Assembly: GCA_002742935.1 (NCBI GenBank)
Contig: PDON01000063.1
Coordinates: 1 to 64,000 of the forward strand
Reading direction: 5' to 3'
From: Candidatus Cloacimonadota bacterium
Lineage (GTDB): Bacteria > UBA4055
DNA length: 64,000 nucleotides
A program made the translations under genes and the position numbers. How positions within the stretch are numbered: the first letter of the stretch is position 1; each line of letters opens with the position of its first letter. Positions 27,998-34,976 of the stretch are shown here, in pieces. The notes below the pieces were generated by a model. It made no database searches. It saw nothing but the letters and a program-made list of their open reading frames with translations, and was not told where the DNA came from.

Positions 27998-29340
27998 ATA
28001 AAAAAATAGTTTCCATATTAAAAAAATATTCAAAAAACAGTATTTTATCACTAAACCATAAGGGGTATCTCTTTTCTGAAAAGATATTAGGAAAGGATGT
28101 CAAAATAGACTTTTTCAACAATGAAAAAGTTGGAATAAGTGGAAAAAGCTCCATTATTAAAGGGGATATTTTCAAATCCTCCATTGATGATAAAACCTAT
28201 AACACTCTTATAGTTTTTAATTATTTAAGAACATTAAAATTGACAAAAAGAGTGGAACTCTTTGAATATTTGGAAAAAATAACATCTTCAGAAGGAGTAG
28301 TAATAGTTTGTGAGTACTTTAAGGGGAATCTAACACCAAAGCAAAACAATTTCATTGAATTTAATAACCTCCTCAGCAGTATAAAAGAGGAGTACTTCCC
28401 TTTTATGGGAAAGCAGAGCATAGAAAATCTTTTAAACAACAGTTTTTTTGAAAATAAAAAACATTTAATAATAGATTCTCCTGATAGTTTTGAAGAAAAT
28501 GATATAAAAAATACTATTGTAAAAAAACTAAAAAACAAGATTATTCCATCTCTAAAAGATCAGAAAATTATAGAAAGAGCAAATAACCTCTTAGAAAAAA
28601 TTGAAACCGTTGGTATTGAAGAATCTCCAATGATACTTTCTATATTAAAATCAAAAAAGAGAAAAGAGGTTTATAAACTTAAAGGGGATAGTAATACCAA
28701 CCCTAGAGAAAGACTACTTTTAGGAGATCTTGAAAGCTTAAAACTTTCGGATCTTGTGGCAATAATTATTGGAATGGGAACAAAGGCAGAAGATGTTTTT
28801 ACTCTCTCAAGGAGAATAATTAAGGAGTACGGATCCATTGCTCTTTCAGAGGAGAGATCTCCTCATAAGATTATGGAAATTTTAAATATTGGGGAGGTAA
28901 ACGCCTGTAAGTTGGTTGCATCTTTTGAACTTGGCAGAAGATTCTTTAGTGAAAAATATAAAAACAGACCACTTGTAAGGGGACCCGAAGATGTATTTAA
29001 ACATGTTGAATCTATGAAGGATCTAATAAAGGAGAATTTTAGAGGTTTATATCTCAATAGCAAAAATTATATTATCCATGATGAAATTATAAGTATAGGG
29101 CATTTAACAGCTTCACTGGTTCACCCTAGAGAGGTGTTTAGACCGGCTGTAGAGCATAGTGCCGCAGGGGTTATTGTTGTTCATAATCATCCATCGGGAG
29201 TTGCCAAACCATCAAAAAATGATGATGCTGTTACTGATAACCTAAAAGAAGCCGGCAAGTTACTTGGTATACCTATCTTAGATCATATTATTGTTGGAAA
29301 TGATAAATATTATAGTTATAATTCTGAGGGCAAAATTTAA
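27994..29340 (+). CDS. RadC/JAB-domain protein with an extra ~215-residue N-terminal domain
   Basis: Residues about 225-448 are a complete RadC: NPRERLLLGDLESLKLSDL, helix-hairpin-helix LNIGEVNACKLVASFELGRR, and the JAB metal site HNHPSG then Asp at residues 397-410, with Glu in HPREVF. Standalone RadC is about 225 residues. The first ~215 residues are extra. The stretch DDKTYNTLIVFNYLRTLK followed by LEKITSSEGVVIVCEY looks like the second half of a Rossmann methyltransferase. No glycine-rich SAM loop is visible, so that part may be degenerate. It starts at GTG, overlapping tadA. RadC function is unclear despite its DNA-repair name. Confidence 0.8.
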   Translation: MNKKIVSILKKYSKNSILSLNHKGYLFSEKILGKDVKIDFFNNEKVGISGKSSIIKGDIFKSSIDDKTYNTLIVFNYLRTLKLTKRVELFEYLEKITSSEGVVIVCEYFKGNLTPKQNNFIEFNNLLSSIKEEYFPFMGKQSIENLLNNSFFENKKHLIIDSPDSFEENDIKNTIVKKLKNKIIPSLKDQKIIERANNLLEKIETVGIEESPMILSILKSKKRKEVYKLKGDSNTNPRERLLLGDLESLKLSDLVAIIIGMGTKAEDVFTLSRRIIKEYGSIALSEERSPHKIMEILNIGEVNACKLVASFELGRRFFSEKYKNRPLVRGPEDVFKHVESMKDLIKENFRGLYLNSKNYIIHDEIISIGHLTASLVHPREVFRPAVEHSAAGVIVVHNHPSGVAKPSKNDDAVTDNLKEAGKLLGIPILDHIIVGNDKYYSYNSEGKI

Positions 29341-29359
29341 TCTTTAAGATGAGGTGGCA

Positions 29360-30130
29360 ATGGCCTTAAAACATACATTTTTTGGTTTGGCAGTAGGTTT
29401 TATTTTATCTGGTCCTATAGGAGCAGTTTTGGGAGCTGTTTTAGGAAGTCTAGTTCCCGATAAGGTTGAAAAAGATGAAAATAAGCCTCCTGAGAATAGA
29501 GAAAACTACAATAAGAATAGAGCTTCAGAATTCACCTACTCGCTTTTAATCCTTTTTGCAATAGTTATTAAAGCAGATAATAAAACAAAAAAATCTGAAA
29601 TAGCATTCATTAAAAGCTATTTAATTAAAAAGTTTGGTTTAGAAAATGCCCAAGAGATGATGCACATACTAAAAGCTCTACTTCAAAAAAATGTTGAAGC
29701 AAAACCTGTTTGTCAGCAGATTAGATTTAACACAGACTATTACTTTAGAATAGAACTTATACATCTACTGTTTAAACTTGCAACAATAGATCAACATATA
29801 TCTGTAGAGGAGTTTGACTGTATAAAAAACATCTCAATAGATTTGGGTGTAAGCAATTTAGATTTCAGAAGAATAGCTTCAATGTTTACATATAGTTCAT
29901 CTTCAAAATCACAATCTACTTTTAAACTTGAAAAAGCGTATAAAATAATGGGTGTTGAGAAGGGTGTTACCTTAGAGGAGCTTAAAAAAAGTTATAGAAA
30001 ACTTTCTAAGGAGTATCACCCAGATAGGGTAGCTCATTTAGGGGAAGAGTATCAAAAAATAGCCGAAGAGAAGTTTGTTAAAATAAAAGATGCTTACGAT
30101 ACAATAAAAAAGGATCTCGAATCGTTTTGA
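29360..30130 (+). CDS. DjlA-like protein: TerB domain plus J domain
   Basis: The 256-residue protein has an N-terminal glycine-rich hydrophobic segment (FFGLAVGFILSGPIGAVLGAV). A central all-helical TerB-like domain spans about residues 55-170, and a C-terminal J domain has the HPD triad in YRKLSKEYHPDRV. This is the DjlA order of membrane anchor, TerB and DnaJ. It should recruit DnaK to the inner membrane. ATG 29360 is chosen because GAGG lies five bases upstream; a GTG at 29354 is inside that site. It follows the RadC gene by 19 bp, so tadA, the RadC gene and this gene likely form one operon. Confidence 0.85.
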   Translation: MALKHTFFGLAVGFILSGPIGAVLGAVLGSLVPDKVEKDENKPPENRENYNKNRASEFTYSLLILFAIVIKADNKTKKSEIAFIKSYLIKKFGLENAQEMMHILKALLQKNVEAKPVCQQIRFNTDYYFRIELIHLLFKLATIDQHISVEEFDCIKNISIDLGVSNLDFRRIASMFTYSSSSKSQSTFKLEKAYKIMGVEKGVTLEELKKSYRKLSKEYHPDRVAHLGEEYQKIAEEKFVKIKDAYDTIKKDLESF

Positions 30131-30185
30131 AAATATTTTCTAAAAGAGTACTATCGACTTCAAATATGATATAATTATGATTTAG

Positions 30186-30368
30186 ATTCAAATTAAATTA
30201 AAAAATAGAGAGAAGGTATCAGCAGAGAAAAAATTTGTTATCCAGTCCACTTATATTGATAGTCCAGGATCCTCAGTTGCCAAATATTGTGAATAGAAAG
30301 ATACAGATTGTAATATTGCTATAGAAAGAGGGAAAAGAATAGTATCAGTTTGTTCTACTAAAAAATAG
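30186..30368 (+). pseudogene. Possible remnant of a small Cys-containing peptide gene
   Basis: One frame here reads like protein but lacks an ATG/GTG/TTG start and has an internal TAG at 30294. It runs EKKFVIQSTYIDSPGSSVAK, then YCE-stop-KDTDCNIAIERGKRI, then VSVCSTKK and a final TAG at 30366. The C..DC..GK..VxVC pattern before a propeller gene and a redoxin gene recalls NVEALA-type peptides of Bacteroidetes, which sit in the same context. That link is from pattern memory only. Intact expression looks unlikely unless a frameshift or TAG readthrough is used. Confidence 0.35.
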
Positions 30369-30396
30369 TGTTATAAGAAGCATAGGAGATGTTTAA

Positions 30397-31506
30397 ATGA
30401 GAACTTTAATTTTTATACTTTTACTTTATTTATCCAAATCTCTATGTGGTTATGAATTTGAAAATGTAAAAAGTGTTACATGTGAACTAGATAGCTCTTA
30501 CGGAAAAATATTTTATCAATCAGCTGTTTATAACCCAAAGAAAGAATCAATCTTTTTTATTGCCAAGAGTGGTAGAGATTTAAACAAAAAAGTAAAAAGA
30601 GTTTGTAGTTTTAATCTATCCGGTAATTTTTTGGGAACCATTGGCAAGATAAATAGCTTTGAAGCAGGTGGTTATGTAGATCCTTTTAGGCTTAGTAGCT
30701 TTGATAATAGGATTAATATCTATGATATAAAAGCAAAGAGGGTTACGAGCTTTAATATAGATAATTTCTCATCAGAAAAGCTTATATATCTTGAAAAAAG
30801 TGCTGCTAATTGTGAATCCTTTTTTTTGAGAGATGATAAATTTTATGCCTCAAATAATAATTGTGTTTTCTCATCTTTAAATTCCGGCATAGTTTATAAA
30901 ATAAGGGAGTTAGAGATAAAAAATAATTATGAATTGGATGAGTATATTACCTTTGATGATTGTACACCTTTTAGAAAATTTTATGGATTTGAAGGGGAAT
31001 TACCAAAAGATCCACTTATTTCCAGTAATGAAATATATAAAACCTTATCTCTTTATCAAAAAACCTATTATGCTCCTACAGATAGTGGCTATTTTGCTGT
31101 GAACGGGTTTGGTTCTATTCTTTATCAATTCGACATAAATGATAGTTTAACAAATACCTATCATCTAAAATCTATGAAAAAGTTCAGAGAGAGTGAAAAA
31201 AAGGTATTTAAAAATTTTTCTAAGAATCCTATTAATAGATTATCAAGTATTAGCTCTATATTCTATGATCCTAAAGGGAATAACCTATATATCGTAGTAA
31301 ACCATATATCTAAAAAGATTAAAAAAGAGTTTGGCTCCTCCTTCTCTATGCTTACATTTTCGCTAGATAGTGGTAAGGAAAAATTTGAAGCAATACCTGA
31401 TGGTTTTATTGGTATAAAAGATGGTCTTTTTATAGGATTTAAGAAATCTGACTTAGGTAATACTTCAATAACATTTAGTAAACTATTAAGTGAAGACAAG
31501 AAATAA
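30397..31506 (+). CDS. Secreted beta-propeller-like protein (6-bladed type)
   Basis: The 369-residue protein has a signal peptide (MRTLIFILLLYLSKSLCG). Recurrent blade-like strands include AVYNPKKESIFFIAKSG, RVCSFNLSGNFLGTIGKI, FRLSSFDNRINIYDIKAKRV and IFYDPKGNNLYIVV. This fits the NHL/6-bladed propeller proteins seen next to thioredoxin-like proteins in Bacteroidetes. No single diagnostic motif makes the family certain. Its TAA stop overlaps the ATG of the redoxin gene by 1 base (TAATG), so the two are coupled. Role unknown; probably periplasmic or on the cell surface. Confidence 0.65.
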   Translation: MRTLIFILLLYLSKSLCGYEFENVKSVTCELDSSYGKIFYQSAVYNPKKESIFFIAKSGRDLNKKVKRVCSFNLSGNFLGTIGKINSFEAGGYVDPFRLSSFDNRINIYDIKAKRVTSFNIDNFSSEKLIYLEKSAANCESFFLRDDKFYASNNNCVFSSLNSGIVYKIRELEIKNNYELDEYITFDDCTPFRKFYGFEGELPKDPLISSNEIYKTLSLYQKTYYAPTDSGYFAVNGFGSILYQFDINDSLTNTYHLKSMKKFRESEKKVFKNFSKNPINRLSSISSIFYDPKGNNLYIVVNHISKKIKKEFGSSFSMLTFSLDSGKEKFEAIPDGFIGIKDGLFIGFKKSDLGNTSITFSKLLSEDKK

Positions 31507-32072
31507 TGAAAAAAGATTTTAGAGTAAAATTACTAATACTTTTTTTGCTAGTTTTAATATCTACTCCCTTATTTTCTATAGATAAAAATTTTCAGAATAG
31601 TGGTTTGTTAGCTGAAAAGATAAATCTATTTAACAGTAATGTTACAAAGTTTGAAACCAAAGATTCAACTACTATATTTGATTCTGCTAATAATACAAAG
31701 AACTACCTTTTCCTAATTTTATCTCCATATATTTGCTTAGGTTGAAATGGAATAGATCTAAATGAGCTAGTTAGCTTTAATAAGAAAAATTTAGGAAGAG
31801 TTTATCTAGTTATAAGAGAGTGGAACTGGTATGATACAAGTAGTTTTATTAATAGAGAGATAAAAAAGTATAATCTACCTATTTTACTGGATAAAAATTC
31901 AGTAAATAGTAATAAAATTGATTCTATTTTGAATATTGATAAAGGTAACTACTTTGTTATAACAGATAGTAAAGGAGAGATTAAATGGGTAAAAGAGTAT
32001 AAAATGGAAGATAGCTTTTCCAGTATGGATAAAGCTATTAATTTATTCAATAAAATTCAAAATTTAAAATAG
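31506..32072 (+). CDS. Thioredoxin-like secreted protein, candidate selenoprotein (CxxU)
   Basis: The frame stops at UGA (31743-31745) after 79 codons, but continues open for a further 108 codons to TAG at 32070. Read through, it is a 188-residue thioredoxin-fold protein with a signal peptide (LLILFLLVLISTPLFS). The active-site strand is FLILSPYICLG-UGA, putting UGA exactly at the second position of a CxxC motif (Cys77-x-x-U80). Then follow LNELVSF, LPILLDKN and NYFVITDSKGEIKWVKEY, the usual redoxin strands. A small hairpin, AGCT-AGTT-AGCT, lies 20 bases after UGA with G in its loop, like a bacterial SECIS. The alternative is a nonsense mutation. Confidence 0.65.
31746..31781 (+). promoter_or_regulatory. 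SECIS-like hairpin after in-frame UGA
   Basis: GAGCT at 31764-31768 pairs with AGCTT at 31773-31777 (closing G-U pair) around the loop AGTT at 31769-31772. The loop starts 23 bases after UGA and has G in its second position. Bacterial SECIS elements have this spacing and an early loop G. The stem is short, so this is suggestive only. Confidence 0.4.
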
Positions 32073-32294
32073 CCTTAGTTTGGTATAAGAACAACAATCT
32101 ATCTTATATAATAATTAAACCTAAGGATTCAATTAAAATATTGTGATAGTAGTCTATTCTTTCATGACCGCTAAAATATGTATCTTCCCACTAAAAAAGA
32201 ATCTAAAGCAAAATAATTTAATCTTTTTTGAGCATATTCTACTTAAAACAAGTATATTTTGATATCAAATTTAGTTTATTAAACTAAGGTTAAA
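32071..32294 (+). mobile_element. MITE-like element, family B copy B4
   Basis: The left end reads AGCCTTAGTTTGGTATAAG and the right end is TTTATTAAACTAAGGTTA; they are inverted variants of the family B terminal repeat. ACAATCTATCTTATATAATA inside the left end resembles the same place in the 55 kb copy. A module starting ACCGCTAAAATATGTATCTT (32168-32215) also occurs at 51314-51357. It lies directly after the candidate selenoprotein stop codon. Confidence 0.6.
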
Positions 32295-32319
32295 GTGTAA
32301 TATTTTCTAAAAGGGTATT

Positions 32320-33564
32320 ATGGGTTTAAAGTATGATATTATTGTAGTTGGAGGAGGTCCTTCAGGTATATTTTCTGCCATATATGGAGCTAGAAGGGGT
32401 AAAACTGTTCTTATTGTTGAAAAGTCTAAATCTTTGGCATTAAAACTTTTGGCATCGGGAAATGGAAGAGCTAATCTTACAAACACTTTGGATAACGATA
32501 CCTTTCTTTCAAGAGTAGGGCATGGAAAAAAGGAGGGTCTTTTTCTAAAAGATGCTTTTAATATATTTGATAAACTATCCCTTAAAAATCTCTTTTTAGA
32601 ACTGGGACTTGAGATTAAACCATTTGATGGATTCCATATATTCCCCGAAGATAGGAGCTCAAAAACTGTAGTTGATCTGCTGATAAAAGAACTAAAGAGA
32701 TTAGGTGTAAAAATTCTTACATCATCTAAATGTGAAAAAATATTGGTAAAAAACAACTCAATAGATGGTGTTTTGGTCAATGGAAAAAAGTATCTATCTA
32801 AATCTCTTGTAGTTGCTACAGGTGGTAAAGGGTTCCCTTCTCTAGGTGGGTCTGTTGATGGTTACAATATTTTAAGAGATATTGGGCATAAAATTACAAA
32901 CCTCTACCCCGCTATGGTAAAGCTTAATGTTAAAGAGAGGTGGATAGAAAATTGTAGAGCAGATACAATCTCAAATGCTGTTATCAAAATAGATATAAAA
33001 AAGTATAGCAAGAAAAGTTTTAAAGGGGATCTTATTTTTACACAAAAAGGTTTAATGGGGCCTCTTATTCAAGATTTTTCAGGTGAGGTCACTCCACTTT
33101 TTGATAAATATGATGAAGTTCCACTTTTAATAAACTTTGTAAAAGGTAAAAATAGAGAAGAGATATACACTCTATTTAAAAAATTTAAAAGTAAAGATCC
33201 AACAAAACCTTTATTAGATCACATTTCAACTATTTTACCAAAGCCTCTAATTTTAGAGTTTTGTAAACAACTCTCAATAGATCCTAATATTCAAATAAAT
33301 AGGTTTTCAGGTAGGGATAGGGAAAATCTTATAGATCTTATGGTAAAGGGAAAACTTACTGTTACCGGAAGTGAAGGTTTTAAATCGGCTATGGTTACCA
33401 GAGGAGGGGTCTCTTTAAAAGAGGTAAACCCTAAAACTATGGAAAGCAAATTGATAAAAAATTTATATATAGTTGGAGAGGTTTTAGATATAGACGGACC
33501 CTGTGGAGGGTACAATCTTCAAATAGCTTTTTCAACGGGAGCAGTGGCAGGAAAGTTTGCTTGA
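32320..33564 (+). CDS. FAD-dependent oxidoreductase, HI0933/BaiN-like family
   Basis: The 414-residue flavoprotein has the N-terminal dinucleotide-binding motif VVGGGPSGIFSAIYGA, then EKSKSLALKLLASGNGRANLTN (the family's KxxxSGxGRxNxTN signature) and VVATGGKGFPSLGGSVDGY. It closes with EVLDIDGPCGGYNLQIAFSTG, which binds the FAD. Members are widespread but poorly understood; some gut relatives (BaiN) reduce steroids. It is likely cytosolic. It stands alone, with repeat elements on both sides. Confidence 0.88.
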   Translation: MGLKYDIIVVGGGPSGIFSAIYGARRGKTVLIVEKSKSLALKLLASGNGRANLTNTLDNDTFLSRVGHGKKEGLFLKDAFNIFDKLSLKNLFLELGLEIKPFDGFHIFPEDRSSKTVVDLLIKELKRLGVKILTSSKCEKILVKNNSIDGVLVNGKKYLSKSLVVATGGKGFPSLGGSVDGYNILRDIGHKITNLYPAMVKLNVKERWIENCRADTISNAVIKIDIKKYSKKSFKGDLIFTQKGLMGPLIQDFSGEVTPLFDKYDEVPLLINFVKGKNREEIYTLFKKFKSKDPTKPLLDHISTILPKPLILEFCKQLSIDPNIQINRFSGRDRENLIDLMVKGKLTVTGSEGFKSAMVTRGGVSLKEVNPKTMESKLIKNLYIVGEVLDIDGPCGGYNLQIAFSTGAVAGKFA

Positions 33565-33640
33565 TAGTAAATTTTCAAGGAGCTCTTCTTTTTTTCTGAA
33601 AAAGAAGCAAAATAAGAATTAAGATAAAATTACCTAAAAC

Positions 33641-33766
33641 TCAGAGTTTCGAGAAGCGAGTAGTACAAGGAATTACTTTTTTATGTGATTTGAGCCTAGA
33701 ATTACTAGGTGATTTGAATATAAAAAAGTGATGACGCAGTAATGCGAAGCTTATCGGAAGTCTGAG
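33641..33766 (+). repeat. Palindromic repeat family A, copy A1
   Basis: Matches the family A pattern: GAGAAGCGAGTAGTACAAGG, then TTTTTTATGTGAT, a central GCCTAGAATTACTAGGT hairpin, ATAAAAAA, and GACGCAGTAATGCGAAGCTT ending TCTGAG. The two halves are imperfect inverted copies, so the whole folds as one long hairpin. Confidence 0.8.
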
Positions 33767-33873
33767 GGCAAAGCCAAGCCATAAAATACTTTCCATACAA
33801 AAATGTATAGATGATACAAACAAAAAGGGCAGACACAAGATCTACCCTTACGAATATTAACGGAATAAAAAAA

Positions 33874-33915
33874 TTACTCCTTCTACTTCTCGTTTCTCAA
33901 AAGTCTGACTTTTTA
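33874..33915 (-). repeat. Palindromic repeat family A, half copy
   Basis: On the minus strand it reads AAAAAGTCAGACTTTTGAGA followed by AACGAGAAGTAGAAGG, the left arm of family A. It lies just before the stop of the T9SS gene at 33926. Confidence 0.7.
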
Positions 33916-33925
33916 AGGCAATTTC

Positions 33926-34816
33926 CTATTTGGTAAGAACCATTTTTTTTGTAACCGATACTCCATTTACAGTAAGTTTATAGAAATAGATACCAGAGTT
34001 TAGATTTGAACCATCAAAAAAAACTGAGTGATTACCTTTAGATTCTCTACCATTAACCAAATCAGAAACCTTTTCTCCTCTGGCATTAAATACAGCTAAA
34101 CTAACTTGAGAAGTTGAGTTCAAACTATAGTTAATAGTGGTTGTAGGATTAAACGGGTTTGGATAGTTTTGAAATAGTGAGAAATTGTTTATTTCATTAG
34201 ATTCAGATATACCAACTCCTCCTTCACTCTCCAAAGAGATATCATCAAGAGCAAGCTGATAAGCACCTGTCCTTTCATATACAAAGGCTATTTTTATTTT
34301 TTTATCACTAAATTCAGTTAGATCCGTAACCTGCTCTTCAACATAGTAAAGAGCAACTGTCTCTTCATATAACACCGTTTCTACCAATGTCCATACATCC
34401 GATCCATCCTCTTTTACCATTATGTGAAATTTAGTAAAATATCCCGGTAATGAACTTTGATACCACATCCAATACTTAAGCTCAGATGCTCCAGAGTTTA
34501 GTTGATATTCAGGAGATATTAACCATAGAAATTTAAATATAGGATAATATCCTATTCCTGCTGCTGATTCTCCGGAATGTATATATGTGGGAAATTCCCA
34601 AAGAGCTGCGTCAAACCATGAATTCCAGAAATCTTCATCTTCAGGAATATCAAACTGCTCTCCCGCTAAAGTCTCACTACCTTTTTCCAACCAACCACTT
34701 GGAGGAAATACTCCCTCTTCAAAACCTTGTTCAAATATAACTGTGGCTTTTGAACATGTTAATATCCCTGAAAAAAGTAGTATAAGAGATAAACCTAACA
34801 AACTTTTAATCTTCAT
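33926..34816 (-). CDS. Small secreted protein with jelly-roll domain and T9SS sorting domain
   Basis: The 296-residue protein has a signal peptide (MKIKSLLGLSLILLFSG; the following LTC is a weak lipobox). Next is a ~170-residue domain of the cleaved-adhesin/choice-of-anchor J type (FEQGFEEGVFPPSGWLEKG, YWMWYQSSLP, LALDDISLES). A type A T9SS domain starts at FQNYPNPFNPTTTINY. It repeats the layout of the N-terminus plus C-terminus of the 1230-residue protein at 15039, without the beta-helix. Predicted surface-exposed or released. Confidence 0.82.
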   Translation of the reverse strand: MKIKSLLGLSLILLFSGILTCSKATVIFEQGFEEGVFPPSGWLEKGSETLAGEQFDIPEDEDFWNSWFDAALWEFPTYIHSGESAAGIGYYPIFKFLWLISPEYQLNSGASELKYWMWYQSSLPGYFTKFHIMVKEDGSDVWTLVETVLYEETVALYYVEEQVTDLTEFSDKKIKIAFVYERTGAYQLALDDISLESEGGVGISESNEINNFSLFQNYPNPFNPTTTINYSLNSTSQVSLAVFNARGEKVSDLVNGRESKGNHSVFFDGSNLNSGIYFYKLTVNGVSVTKKMVLTK

Positions 34817-34976
34817 AATACTCTCCTTTAGTTTTATTAAAATACAATTTCCAATCCATTTTACGAGTACACTTTTAAAATTTAATACAGATGATTTTAT
34901 TTTAAAAATATCTATTAAATTACTGTATATATTTCTACATTTAATATTAAATAGTTAGAAAGAATGAAAAAGACAA

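Larger units (their letters stand above)
33565..33925. other. Intergenic region made of repeats
   Basis: Contains a GCTCTTCTTTTT...AAAAAGAAGC hairpin (33582-33610) shared with the 55 kb element, family A palindrome copy A1 (33641-33766) and a reversed half-copy of A (33874-33915). No gene seen. Confidence 0.6.

Noticed and set aside
30294..30296. TAG recoding (pyrrolysine) in the small frame before the propeller gene
   Set aside because: TAG is used as an ordinary stop by several neighbouring genes and the frame lacks a start codon; decay is simpler.
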